From Polytrichum commune (Eukaryota; Streptophyta; Polytrichopsida; Polytrichales; Polytrichaceae), in assembly GCA_950295325.1 (NCBI GenBank), contig OX485804.1:54498001-54562000 (forward strand): DNA of 64,000 nt, in the 5' to 3' direction. This document shows, in pieces, positions 36,307-48,271 of the stretch. Every line of letters begins with the position of its first letter. Positions within the stretch are counted from its first letter, which is position 1. The notes beneath the pieces are model-generated. The model saw nothing but the letters and a program-made list of their open reading frames with translations, did not search any database and had not been told where the DNA came from. The position numbers were made by a program, and so were the translations under genes.

Positions 36307-38760
36307 AAAAGTAGTCTCAAATTTATGCATGCGCCTTTGCGCATAATTAGATACAAAACTATTTTTCATTTGACTTGATTATTACTCTAAGAGGAAGCTT
36401 GAGATCTATAGCACGGGACATTATGATGTCAATCCAGAGAGCATAAAAAGCGTCCCGATCTTACCGCTAAAAAAATAATATGTTTGCTATGCCCTATAAA
36501 CGGCTGCAACTTCAATGCGTGTACACTTAGTGTAGCCAGTGAGAGTCAAGTTTTAATGTGCTCATGGGGTAACTGATTTAGGTGATGTTCTATATGGAAA
36601 AGCGGATTATCGTGTTTGGTGTAGGGAGAATTTAGTGAACGAGTAGGGGGTTTGATAACTTTCCACTTTGAAAAATTGTAGAATTTTTTGTACACGGCAA
36701 AAAAATATGAAACAACTTGCATTCTTCACGAACCCTTCTCGTCTATCTTGGAAAATTATCTCATGATTGTAAGACCATATCTTCAATGCGAATCACCTTA
36801 TTTTCATGGGTTATGATATATCTACCTTAAGCCCTTATTGAACGCTTTAATGTTCCAAGTCATCCTCCTAGTGTTATCTCTTTGATGGAGAAACTGGTTA
36901 TCACCCCACGCCTTGTCCAAGCTACCAAGGGCTTCATTTTTAAATAGTGGCTATATCCGTGTCCTTGAGAGCCTTATCCCAAGCCACATCCATACCTGAA
37001 TTGTGTTCTCAAAAACATTATTGGGCAACATCTCTGCACTATAACTTCCAATCTTGTGGCACACAACAAGCAAAGTAAGATGATTAATCGGTATGAATAA
37101 TACTATATCTCAATCTCCACATTGTTTCAGTTTATGTCATGCAATAAACTAATTTGAATAATTTAAGTGTGTTCTATGAAGATGTTGATAAAATTTTCAT
37201 TTCATAATAAATTGTGCCAAGACTCTTTCTTGTTTTAATTCTAACAATATATGTAAAAAATCACACTAATTGATTGCTTTAGTGTAGCAACAATTATTTT
37301 TTAAAAGAACGACTCAAAGTCTTAACAATATTATAGAGTCTTCCTAGCCCTATACGGGAGAGACCTCTACAAGAAGAATATTGGTCACAAATGCAAAACT
37401 AATGGGTCATCTTAAGGTTGGTTCTGATATATAATGGGAGGTGATTATGTTGTTTGTGATTTGAATTTTCTTGATTTTCGAAGTCACCTTCAACCCTTGG
37501 CCTTAGACGGTATAACCCGTTGTTGATTGGTTACATGAACATCATTCCTATAAGAATTAGACATTGAAACAATTCTAAAAATCAAAATAATATGAAGGTG
37601 GAATTTTGCATATTAATATTGAACCTCCTTCTGGTAATCTAGAGGTGAAGAGGAGTATCCTCTTCTAGGTATACTTTTGAACTCCTCAAAGGTTCAAACT
37701 AGCACCTAATTATAACACTTGATCTCAAAATACTATTCCTACTACTTGTTCAACCATGTGAATTCCTTAAACTGCTTTGATATCATGATTGCATTTTCAA
37801 ACATAAGTTTCTTTTTTTAGCAAAAGTTTCTCCAAGACTCTGATTTTTTTCTAGAATTAGGTGCTCTAGAGTTCTTGCAAGCTTAAGTTCTTCTAGAACC
37901 TTATTGTCAAGGTCCGGTGTCTTTAGGATAGAACTAGGATTATGCCTTCTAATACTATTACTAAGAGTAATGTTAAGGTTAAGTGATTCTTCATCCCCTT
38001 CACATCTTGCATGAACTAAGTGAAAAAATTCTCCTATCTTGATTTCAAGTCCATTTTTCATAGATCTCTTTTAGATTCCTTCTTGAAGTACCAAATATAA
38101 TTGGTGAATGTATTCCTTTATTTATTAGTGTTTGATTATATATGATTTGATTAAAAACTCTTATGACTTGAAATCTTAGTTTAAAAATAAAAATGAGAGG
38201 ATGAGATGACGATTGATTTGGCCTACTTGGTGACCTCATAAGAATCATTAGCATGATCTTCCCTTCACCTTAATATTTTTTTATCACATATTGGCCTTCC
38301 TTGACTTCAATTAGATTCCACATGACATCCTCTGGGTACACTTTGATGAGTTACCAATCTAATTCTAATTGAATATTAACCTTTGGTAGGATGTTTCAGA
38401 CCATAATTCTTTTAATTTTGAATTATTTTTTGGCCATTTTCTTTGCTTTGTTCAAGTAACTATTTTCTATTTTTTTTCAAAACAAGTAAGAAGGTTTAAA
38501 TTTTTTGTATGCTTGTAAGTTTCTTGAAGTAGTTCATCTTTCTACCATTTCAAAAGTCATAAGTTATTTTTATTGTACTTCGATCTCCAAAGTTTCCAAC
38601 TCAAGTCTCAAAACCTAGTAATCCAAGTATCGTTTCCAATTCTTTCTAAGTAATTTATTTTTAAAATTGCAATTTTATGAGTCTCAAGTATCCACGTAAA
38701 ACTAATATCCCAAGCATGATAACTTTCCAAGTAATCTTCATGTTTAGTGTCCAACCCTCA
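36307..38760. other. AT-rich intergenic DNA
   Basis: No supportable gene. It contains the 36838-36935 relative of the 34.4-kb repeat. Minus-strand frames at 37783-38254 lack a recognised domain. Confidence 0.4.
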
Positions 38761-39604
38761 TGTAAGCCCTAAACCCCCACCCTTATGCGTCGTAATCCGG
38801 GTGAGAGCTTAAGACCTACATTCGATGAATTGATCTTCCTTAGTGTGAACCATGACCAACCTCGTCCTAGTGTGCAGTGTATCCAAGCAAGGGATGCCCT
38901 CCTCACCCGTTTACCCAACACTCATGTGAGTGTGTGAACCATGTCCGCATTGACGGTGGATTGGTGTATGGTAACCTCCCCTTTATTACATTCTCAACCT
39001 CAAGTACTCACAAATACTTGGGCCTAAATTCCACACAACAACCGTGTCCTCATCTCCTGCCCATTCCCCAGGAAGGAGCATCTCTCTTCCGCCGTGAGCC
39101 TGAGCGACCAACACCCATTCGTTGCCCTCCATTACCAAGCCATCCTGCCCTTGAATGTGAATCATCGGCCTTCCCCTCTGCCGCTCACACCAGCTTCTTC
39201 TTCCTACTGCCCAGCCGCACCGAACTTCGAACCGAGAGAGAGAGAGAGAGAGAGCGAGCGGCCAACTGCCCATCAATCCTCAGACCCGGAAATTCCTAGG
39301 TTGAACAGGGCCCTTAGCCCAAAACGGACATGAACTAACCCCATTCCAGCCAATAAAACCCAGCCCTAAGGCTAATGCATCAATTTAAGAGCTCCAAACC
39401 TAAACACCTACATTAACAATTCCTAACTAATCATCACTAACATCGCCAATGCCAAAACACTAACCACTAAGCCTAAAGCCTAACCTTGAAGTCCACTCAA
39501 AACCCACTCTTTTTATGTTTTAACTAACTTAATAAACAATCACAACCTAGGTTTTAATAACTTTAGGAGTCAACCACAAATGTGGGCCTAATTTTGGGCT
39601 CACA
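38761..39604 (-). repeat. LTR 3 of the TGTGAGCCC superfamily, minus strand, 844 bp
   Basis: Read on the minus strand it starts TGTGAGCCCAAAATTAGGCC at 39604, has ATAAAAAGAGTG about 95 bp in and a long CT/GA microsatellite (39230-39255), and ends with the common block CACCCGGATTACGACGCA..GGGCTTACA at 38761. Flanking pentamers do not match, so it may be part of a rearranged pair with the next LTR. Confidence 0.75.
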
Positions 39605-39643
39605 GTGGACCTAGAAGAACAAGAGGTAAGAGAGAGTGGTAGA

Positions 39644-40158
39644 TGTAAGCCCTAAACTCCCACCCTTGTGCATTGTAGTCCGGGTGAAAGCCTATGGCTC
39701 ACATATGCTCCAATACCCTCACTCAGCCATTCACATGCGGCACACCATGCCCCAACCACATAAATCTCAAACACACAACTTTTATTCCAATAACACAAGG
39801 TGACAAGTATTTAGAAATACTCTATTTCCTTGTAGTTACCACCAAACACCATCACTCCTTAAACGTCCATCTTCACTCTCTAGTCTCCAACCTACAACAA
39901 TGAGCTAATCAACCGTCTTAAATTATTGCCTAATGGCATTGAACAACACCACATTACACGGTTGGTGTGTCTATGCCTCACCCTTCAATCCCCTGATCAC
40001 TACCCTATGCCCACTAATCTCCTTCTTAGCACTACTGTGCTGGACCATGCTCCCAGATGTTCGGATACAAGACTAAATCTCATCACACATCACCTAGCCT
40101 TGAGCTCCCAGCCAAGGTAGCTAGCCTGGATACCAGCCGATCCATCACCCTTGCCGCA
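39644..40158 (-). repeat. LTR 4, minus strand, 3' part only
   Basis: Only 39 bp separate it from LTR 3. Its minus-strand end (GGGTGGGAGTTTAGGGCTTACA region) and the preceding AATAAAAGTTGTG / TACTTGTCACCTTGTG block align with the end of solo LTR 2. The start is missing: at about 40158 the sequence changes to an LTR start on the opposite strand. No primer-binding site is seen in the 39-bp gap. Confidence 0.65.
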
Positions 40159-40734
40159 TATGAGCCCAAAATGAGTGCTCATATTTGTTTTATGTTTAGA
40201 ATTTAATTAGAATTGCAATTGGAGTGTTATTGAAACAATCAAAAGTATAAAAAGAGTGAGGCTTGGTGTGGATTTATGTTTAGGCCTTAAGCCATTTTGT
40301 GTGGTTAATTAGAGGGTTAGTGGCATTAGGGAGTGTTTTGATTAGAGGAGTAGTGTTTGATGAGGCAAGGGGAAGTGCCTTTGATTTAAATGTTTGAATT
40401 AGAACATGTTCTTGTTGGTTTAGGGGGTAAGGAGTTAGTGGATAGGATAAGGTCCTACTAAGTAGGAGAAGGTTGAGGGGTTTGTGGTCTTGGGTGCCCT
40501 CCCCTCCTCCTCCTCTCCTCTCTTCATTCTTTCTCTCTCTCCCCGCCCTCTTTTTTTTTTTCTCTCTAGGAGGTTGAGCTCTTAGAGTTTGAAAAAATGT
40601 GGAAGTAAGTAGGGGAACTTAGTGGAATTAGTTAAATTAGGAGGGGAAGTAAGTAAGGTAGCATAGGAGAATTAATGGAATATCTTGTGAGGATTAGTTA
40701 GGAGATTGTGAGTATTAAGGGGTTGGGCCCCTTG
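40159..40734 (+). repeat. LTR 5, plus strand, start only
   Basis: TATGAGCCCAAAATGAGTGC opens it and TATAAAAAGAGTG follows about 90 bp in, as in the other LTRs. A long pyrimidine tract lies at 40500-40570. The conserved 3' terminal block was not found downstream, so the end is lost or diverged. It seems to cut off LTR 4. Confidence 0.6.
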
Positions 40735-41045
40735 AAGGTTGGACCCATTGAAATGGTGATAGAATTTTGATGCTAGGGCTGTTGGCCCAAGGCCGGTTGG
40801 GCAGAAATGGTGACAGAGTTCTAGGCTAAGAAGCTGCTGGCCAAGGCCGGTTGGGCAGAAATGGTGATAGAGTTCTGGGCTAATGGCTGCTGGACCAAGG
40901 TCCGGGTGGGGCAGAAATGGTGATTGATTCTGGGCTAAGAAGCTGCTGGCCAAGGCTGGCTGGGCAGAAATGGTGATAGAGTGCTGGGCTAAGAAGCTGC
41001 TGGCCAAGGCCGGGTGGGGCAGAAATGGTGGTTGAGTTCTGGGCG
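40735..41045. repeat. Minisatellite of about 58-60 bp units, five copies
   Basis: Units contain TTCTGGGCTAAGAAGCTGCTGG then CCAAGGCCGG..TGGGGCAGAAATGGTGATAGAG, repeated about five times with point changes. The open frame on the minus strand here is only a translation of the repeat. Confidence 0.85.
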
Positions 41046-41670
41046 GACGACACTTGTACGTGTGCGTAGAGCGGGGAGCGAAGAGCTTAGAGCGGTGATG
41101 TGGAGAGCGGAGAGCATTGAGTGATTAAATTTAGCAAACTTCTAAGACCAAATTTAGATTTTAAAAAAATAGTATAGAATATGCTAGAATCTACTAAAAA
41201 TAGCAAAAATAGTGACCTATTTCCGTGGAATGTATAGGTCCACATCTAACTCAAAAGGCCCTATATTTGAAAATGTCTCACTACATTTCGGACCCGGGAA
41301 GTGCTACAATGAAATAGCATCAAAATAAAACGTATAAGTATATGATAAACATCAATGGTGATCCCAAGAAAGAACAAACAAAAATAAGTATATCGAAGTT
41401 GGTATAATTGAAGAATTATTAAAACCAAGGATGATTACAAGGAATAATCAATGAAATTGGATTTTCTGAGATTGGTATAAATGAAGAATGGGTCAATCAA
41501 AATACAAAGGAATCAAAATAATAAACTTCCTTCGTTGTTATTCATCACTTTTCTCTTTGTCTTATATGTGAGTCTACTCTATAGGTTGGACTTTAGCAAT
41601 TATCGTTTGTGGCCGAATAGACTATAAATTGGACTCATATCCACCATGATTGTATATACACTTGCACACA

Positions 41671-42138
41671 ATGGGAGAAAAGAGAGACATGTTTGCTGGA
41701 TTAGGATGGGAGATGGAAATTAGAAGTCTAGGAGATCCCCATATTCCCGTTAATTCATCGCCGGAATTTGAGTTTAGGCCTGGAAATCGAGCTAGTGATG
41801 ACTACGACCTGACTCCATTTTCGCAGTCTACACAAGCATGGAGGTGGAGGGTGCAGGAGGAGCAGAAACAATATGAGAAAAAAAAACAAAGGCAGGAAGA
41901 TGTGCCGGAGAAGGACGCTGATTTGGATGAAGACAATTCGAAGGAAACGGACCAGGAGGTGAAGGTGGAAGGCGAATCTTCAAAGTCTTTTTCATTACAC
42001 CAAAGGATGAGAGCCTTGCCTCCGCATCATCTTCCGCTGAAGGATCGAATTAGAGACAAAACAGTATCTTATAGGGATTTGCTTCGACCGGGTCCACCAC
42101 CATCGGAATTATCCAAGAAGTATGCAAATCGGAAATAG
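41671..42138 (+). CDS. Unknown acidic/charged protein, 155 aa
   Basis: ATG at 41671 (MGEKRDMFAGLGWEMEI) was chosen because the longer frame from 41650 has no ATG. The middle, about residues 60-110, is highly charged (EEQKQYEKKKQRQ, DADLDEDN) and probably disordered or coiled. The C-terminus is conserved-looking and basic (LPLKDRIRDKTVSYRDLLR, PPPSELSKKYANRK). No family is recognised. It is convergent with the SWIM fragment, with 161 bp between their stops. A clean frame and codon use unlike its repeat surroundings make a real gene likely, but function is unknown. Confidence 0.55.
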   Translation: MGEKRDMFAGLGWEMEIRSLGDPHIPVNSSPEFEFRPGNRASDDYDLTPFSQSTQAWRWRVQEEQKQYEKKKQRQEDVPEKDADLDEDNSKETDQEVKVEGESSKSFSLHQRMRALPPHHLPLKDRIRDKTVSYRDLLRPGPPPSELSKKYANRK

Positions 42139-42299
42139 AATTGATAGACATAGGAAGCATTGTGATACAAAATTTTGAAGTAAATAGGAATAATCATTGA
42201 GATTATACCTTTATTATATCAATCAATTATTGGTTTAGGGTTGGTCCATAAATTGACACATATATCATAGCCTAATGTAGTGCTAGGCTGAGCGGAATT

Positions 42300-42730
42300 C
42301 TAGGAAGTAGGTTGTGTCAAAAGACCCCCTTCGAGGATGAGTTTGACTTCGTTGAAGCTAAATGTCGGGGCGTGAATGAACAAATTCACTTCCGGATCCA
42401 AATTGGAAACCTTGATGAAGATGTAATACAAATGCTTACAATTCAGATAAGGATTGCGTTTGCGGCCGAACTTGGAAATCATACCCACGAAGTTCGCGCA
42501 ATTGCACTCTGGAATAGAACTTATTGTCACTTGGTAGATGGGTGGTTGCGGTTCTGACTTGGACTGCAGTGTGATAATGCAATCAAATTCCGGTTGAGGG
42601 ATCATAGTCAACTTCAGAATGGTACCATGCATAGCTTCAGCAGAGGCAACCATCTGCCTCTGCTTTGCCGAAGGTGCGCTGCTGGATCGCCGAACAAGCT
42701 TGGACAATCTTGTGGGAGGGATGAAGTCGG
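42300..42730 (-). pseudogene. SWIM zinc-finger gene fragment cut by chromovirus A
   Basis: The 143-codon frame on the minus strand contains VTISSIPECNCANF, 19 residues, then NCKHLYYIFIKV: a CxC...CxH SWIM motif, a zinc-binding module used for DNA or protein contacts. After it come DPEVNLFIHAPTFSFNEV and a natural stop. At 42730 the frame runs straight into the LTR of element A (the codons before the gene part are LTR), so the upstream portion of the gene has been displaced. SWIM modules occur in MULE/FAR1-like transposases and in several plant proteins; this C-terminal context is not enough to choose. The missing 5' part should lie beyond the right end of the window. Confidence 0.7.
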
Positions 42731-43721
42731 TGTCGCAACCCTTGCTAGCCCCCCTTGACAATCTTGCCAATTTTCATTTCTACCAAAGGTTACGAGCGCT
42801 AACCATTCGCATTCCGCCATGCTAATGGATAGCTCCTCTTACCCCGGACCAATAGTTCATAGGAGGGAACCAACCCTCCTACTTTGCTTTCGGGACTCAC
42901 CCCTTAATCGCTAACCAACCCCTTTAATCGGTAACCAATCCTTAGATGTGGACTTCCATCCATGGAAGTCCAATCTTATGTTGATCATCGCGTTGCCGGA
43001 GCAACACTACAACAACCCGAACCATACTAGGCAACTATGGCCTCACATTAGGCCAATGCCAATGGAGGCCGTGCCGTTCGGCCTCGGGTGGGTGAGGCCA
43101 CACCACCTCACCCATATAAGCCTCTAGGACTCTACGCGGGGCCCCTACCCCACCGTCAACCAACCTCTTGTCTCCCTACCAAGAGTTGGGGCCAAGTGGA
43201 CATTTTCCTTTAGCTGCTGGGCCTAGAACCCCCCAGCAGCTTCAGACCATCATAACTTCCTTGTATGATGTCTGATCATAACAACCAACCACTCCATCCT
43301 CATCTACGCTTCACGTAGATGCCGATGGACTCCTCACTTGCTCCATTCGAGCAAGTCTTGGGGAAGTTATGCCTGTTTGAACCTTGGCAGTCCCGGGAAT
43401 CCCTCCCAGGCACTGCTGTACCAGGGCGCTGTCCCGGGACAGCGCCCCACTCAAATGGCCATAACTCCTAGCTCACACCTCCGATTGAGGTGTTCTTGAG
43501 CATTCTAGAATCACCACGCCATGAGCTACGCATAGCTCATGCCTAACCCTTCTGCCTCCTAGTCTCCGTGGGTGGGAGGCGTTCCCAACGCCCGGGGCCC
43601 TCACCCACACTAGGATCACTTGGGCCCTCTCACCAACGGCGCCACAAGTCCCGGGTGTCACTCCGGGGTCCCCCTTGTGCCCATGGTGTTTTGGGCACTC
43701 CTCATGGAGAGGTGCGCGACA
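42731..43721 (-). repeat. 3' LTR of chromovirus A, 991 bp
   Basis: Bounded by TGTCGC..GCGACA inverted ends, and aligned along its length with LTR C and the 5' LTR of B. It carries the same series of short inverted repeats, including a 24-bp perfect palindrome at 43424-43447. Confidence 0.9.
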
Positions 43722-44519
43722 CTCACCCCCACCAAACGGAGTCGATGCCCTCATCGACTATACTCGTAGTCGGCACACCAATTCTCAAGTTGCCATCCTC
43801 TATGGTGCGGCATTGTGTTTACCTTAGGGCGCGACCCCCACAATGCATCTTCAAATTTGGCATAGTCCCAAAGGTGTCGTTCCTAGGTGGTCCGTTAGCG
43901 ACCTTGGATTTCTCCTCCAAGGACCTAACCTACACTAGACCCACCTACTTTGGGACTCACTTGGGTTGCCCCTCCTTTGGGCCTCCCCCGTTAGGCTCCA
44001 CTAGCCTAACATGACACATCTAGGCGAGACCTCAACGCTTCTACTAAGTTGTCTCGGTTGCAACTCCGAGATGGCTTTCCATTGTTAAGCCACGCCTCGA
44101 TCGCACGGGGGTGATGCCAAGTCCCGCCCGACTCGGTTCCCACTTTGCTCTTTCGAGACATGGGTTCATGACTCCCATGCGCCAACTCTCGTTAGCTCGC
44201 GGGTAGCACTTTTATAAGCACGCGCCATCACCTTGTCCCCGCCCGGACAAGCCCACAACTAAGAAGTTTCTTGGTTTTATCCAAGGCCCCTCCAAGCCGT
44301 GGCCCCAATTACTCGGCTTACCCAACCTAGTTTGGCATGTCTATTCCCCCTCTTCCATTAACCAAGCACAAGTACAAGACTAGGACCTCATCTCATACTT
44401 TTCTCTTTGCACCACTAAAGTTTGGACTTTATTCCCTCAGCCAAAGAACAAGTGCATGTTGTGGAGCAATTAACCTCGAAGCTATGTTTGCTACTAGAGT
44501 CTCTCCCCCACTAAAGGAG

Positions 44520-46260
44520 ATTGATGTCCTCATCAATGCCTACGCTTCTTTTTATTGGAATGTCTAGCCTTAGTTTCTTCAAAGTGCTTCACCAATTCAT
44601 TGGTGTTGACCATGTCTCTTGCCGCCACCAAAGCGGTTTCTTTCTCATGGTATCCTCACCATTTCACCAAGTACTCCTTTGTACTTTTTCTTTCCTTTTC
44701 ACTTGGGCTTCCTACACTTGAGGATGCCCTCTTACCTCATGTTCCAAATGACCTCCACAAGGTCGGGACATGGACTAATCACTTGCTTGTGATCGGGCCA
44801 CAAGGTGTCGTCCTAAAATCACTTTCGTAACGAGACATGAAATGTCAGATGCACTTTGATCTCCGGCGGTAATTCCAACTTATATATGTCCTTGACCACT
44901 TGTTCCACAATGGGAAACGGAGCTCCAATTTTGGACATGAACTTTGGAGTGAGGCCTTCCAGCTAAGTGAAGTTGTTCACATTCAACAACACCTTTTGGC
45001 CCACCTCATTCTCCACTTCGCGTCTTCCGGCATTGACTTGCACTCCGTAGCACCTTCGGGCTTTCTCCACCAACAACTTGGTCATCTCCAAGACTTGTTC
45101 ACGCTTCTTGGCCAAGTCCTCACCATCTTGGTTGAACTCTAGTGTTGAATGTGCCCCCTCGAGAGCTAGGTTAATAGGTTGGAGCGCATCCACTCCATAA
45201 GCCACCACGAAAGACCACCCCTTGGTAGCCAAGTGCGTGGCTACATTGCAATTACACTCCGCTCGACCCACATCGTCCGCCCAATCTCCTTGGTCCGCCC
45301 CCACCAAGTTCCTCAAGTATTGCTTCAAGACTCCATTCACATGCTTCGTTTTCCCATCCATTTGGGAATGCAAGGCCGTACTAAACCTTAGTTTCCTTCC
45401 GACCTCCTTAGAGAAATGCATTGAAAATGCACTTGTGAACTTTGGATCTTGATTCCACACAATCACTCTTGGCAACCCGTGGTGCCTCAACCATCCTTTG
45501 AGAAAAGGCTATGCGGTCTCCAACGCGGTGGCGGCTCCCACAATCGGCACCATGTGTGCCAACTTGGCAAACCGCTCTACCATCAACAAGATGGCATCAT
45601 ACCCATGTGACTCCGGCAAACTTGTGATCAAGTCCATGCACATACTATGTCATGGCCCCGACGGGATAGGCAACGGTTGCAAGAAGCCGCCTTGCTTTTG
45701 GTAAGAGGCTCGGTTCACTTGGCACTTCATCCAAGCCTTCACAAAGTGGGCTATATCCTTCTTTATGCACCGCCAATGGTACCCCCATGACACCATTCTA
45801 TGGCGGCTTTTTCTTTCTCCTCTATGGCCGGCAATAAGACTATCACATTCTTCCTTCAAAACCGATAGCCTCAACTTGCCTTGTGGCACACACACCCGAC
45901 TTTTGTTTACACTTGAACAATCCGTCCACCAACTTAGCCTCTTTGAGCACCTTGCTTTTGCGAAGCTCACCTAAAAGCATTTGTGCTTTGGGGTAGTAAA
46001 TTTACCCCTCCCGTATCTTGAATCACAAGTTTCCTTCGCCGACACACATTAGCCACAAGGTTTGGATGGTTCTCATTGCTTGGAACTCTTCCGGTCTACT
46101 TCGCGCATCCGGCACCACATTTCCACGGTCCGGTTTGTGGATCAAATCCACCTTTGTAAACGCCAAACTATCATGCCACCACAATGACTTGGCGCTCACT
46201 TGCGATTGAATGTCAAAATTCATTTAGGACACATTGTCCATGTAGACCTTTGATTTGTGC
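44520..46260 (-). pseudogene. Integrase-chromodomain region of copy A, inactivated
   Basis: The order along the minus strand is: zinc-binding domain with GHRGERKS.. and a single remaining Cys (KAWMKCQ), first catalytic region CMDLITSLPES, second region where the Asp is Asn (VWNQDPKF), and third region where the Glu is Lys (DGKTKHVNG). Then come a GPF-like region and a chromodomain (EYLVKW, then a TGA, then TELVKHFEE-like end). Stops shared with copy B are TAG before FLKGWLRHHG, TAG before the GPF block and TGA in the chromodomain. A private stop replaces Trp just before HSMCM. The protein is dead. Confidence 0.85.
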
Positions 46261-46702
46261 GACCCCAAATAGTGTCGCCACATCTTCAAGCAATGCACTA
46301 CCGCAAAGAAGTTCTTTGTCATGAGTTGGTTGTCTTCTTTGACAACCATCGAGCTTCATGCTCGCATATGCAATGGCCATCCATCTTACACATAATCCAC
46401 CATTGGCAAAGTCATTCACCCCCGTATGCACCTCAAAAGGTTTGTCAAGCTCCGCGAACTTGAGCACGGGCGGCGAAGAGAACTTGGTCTTAAGCTCTCC
46501 AAAGACTCATGACAAACATCATCCCACTCTTGGGATAGCCATTTCTTTCACAAGTCGAACCATCGAGCTTCATGCTCTCATATGCAATGGCCATCCATCT
46601 TGCATCAACATCCGCCAATGGTAAAGTCACTCGCCCCCCGTATGCATCTCAAAAGGTTTTTCAAGCTCCGCGAACTTGAACACGGGTGGTAAAGAGGAAC
46701 TT

Positions 46703-47694
46703 TGTCGCGCACCTCTCCATGAGGAGTGCCCGAAACACCATGGGCACAAGGGGGACCCCGGAGTGACACCCGGGACTTGTGGCGCCGTTGGTGAGAGGGC
46801 CCAAGTGATCCTAGTGTGGGTGAGGGCCCCGGGCGTTGGGAACGCCTCCCACCCACGAAGACTAGGAGGCACAAGGGTAAGGCCATGAGCTATGCGTAGC
46901 TCATGGCGTGGTGATTCTAGAATGCTCAAGAACACCTCAATCGGAGGTGTGAGCTAGGAGTTATGGCCATTTGAGTGGGGCGCTGTCCCGGGACAGCGCC
47001 CTGGTACAGCAGTGCTTGGGAGGGATTCCCAGGACTGCCAAGGTTCAAACAGACATAACTTCCCCAAGACTTGCTCGAATGGAGCAAGTGAGGAGTCCAT
47101 CGGCATCTACGTGAAGCGTAGATGAGGATGGAGTGGCTGGTTGTTATGATCAGACATCATACAAGGAAGTTATGATGGTCTGAAGCTGCTGGGGGGTTCT
47201 AGGCCCAGCAGCTAAAGGAAATTGTCCACTTGGCCCCAACTCTTGGTAGGGAGACAAGAGGTTGGTTGACGGTGGGGTAGGGGCCCCGCGTAGAGTCCTA
47301 GAGGCTTATATGGGTGAGGTGGTGTGGCCTCACCCACCCGAGGCCGAATGGCACGGCCTCCATAGGCATTGGCCTAATGTGAGGCCATAGTTGCCTAGTA
47401 TGGTTCGGGTTGTTGTAGTGTTGCTCCGGCAACGCGATGATCAACATAAGATTGGACTCCCATGAATGGAAGTCCACATCTAAGGATTGGTTACCGATTA
47501 AAGGGGTTGGTTAGCGATTAAGGGGTGAGTCCCGAAAGCAAAGTAGGAGGGTTGGTTCCCTCCTATGAACTATTGGTCCGGGGTAAGAGGAGCTATCCAT
47601 TAGCATGGCGGAATGCGAATGGTTAGCGCTCGTAACCTTTGGTAGAAATGAAAATTGGCAAGATTGTCAAGGGGGGCTAGCAAGGGTTGCGACA
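46703..47694 (+). repeat. Solo LTR C of the chromovirus family, 992 bp, TSD AACTT
   Basis: TGTCGC..GCGACA ends, full-length alignment with LTRs A and B. The flanks are AACTT at 46698-46702 and AACTT at 47695-47699. Removing it restores the host reading seen in a parallel copy (GAGAACTTGGTCTTAAGCTC near 46480), which proves a single insertion into copy A followed by LTR-LTR recombination. Confidence 0.95.
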
Positions 47695-48271
47695 AACTTG
47701 GTCTTAAGCTCCTCAAAGACTTGGTGGCAACGCTCATCCCACTCTTGGAATAGCCATTTCTTGCACAAGTTGGACAAGCTTCTACAACCATGCAGCTTAA
47801 TGCTCCTATAAGCAATGGTCATCCATCTTGGATCAACATCCGCCAATGGTGAAGTCCTTCGCCTTCGTGTGCACCTCAACATGCTCATGAAAACCCGGAA
47901 ACTTAACCACATGTTGTGAAGAGAACTTATTCTTGAGCTCCCCAATGGCTTGGTGACAAGGCTCATCCCACTCTTGGGATAGCCATTTTTTCCAACATGT
48001 TGACTGAGGTTCTAGCAACCTTAGAAAAACCATGAATGAAGTGGTGGTAGTAGTTGGCTAGGCCAACAAATGACCTAAGCCCTTTTCTTGAATCAAGGGC
48101 CAATTCTCTTCTTGGATTGCTTTGACATTTTTCATGTTCGTCCACCAACTTCCTTTGTCACCACATACCTCAAGAACTCAATCTCTCGTTGAGCAAAGTT
48201 ATTTTTCACTTCTTGGCGGTAACTTTTTGGGCAACACATTGGTGAATACATCCTTGTATCTCACCAACATC

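Larger units (their letters stand above)
42731..48271 (-). mobile_element. Ty3/gypsy chromovirus copy A (minus strand), 5' part outside the window
   Basis: 3' LTR 42731-43721, then on the minus strand a chromodomain (about 44530-44720), integrase (about 44963-45970), RNase H tail (about 46000-46260), a repeated RNase H/connection segment (46260-46702 and 47695-48000) and post-RT sequence up to 48271, where copy B interrupts it. Solo LTR C sits inside at 46703-47694. The RT core is missing at the junction near 48201-48220. The remaining 5' LTR and gag should continue beyond 64000. The base GTCGG at 42726-42730 is the predicted target duplication. Confidence 0.85.

Noticed and set aside
40672-41007. 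111-codon minus-strand frame
   Set aside because: It is the translation of a 58-60-bp minisatellite.
43473-44014. Overlapping open frames on both strands in the chromovirus LTR, repeated at 46605-46935, 48199-48504 and 54170-54607
   Set aside because: They recur because the LTR recurs; GC-rich palindromic sequence keeps both strands open. No protein family fits.
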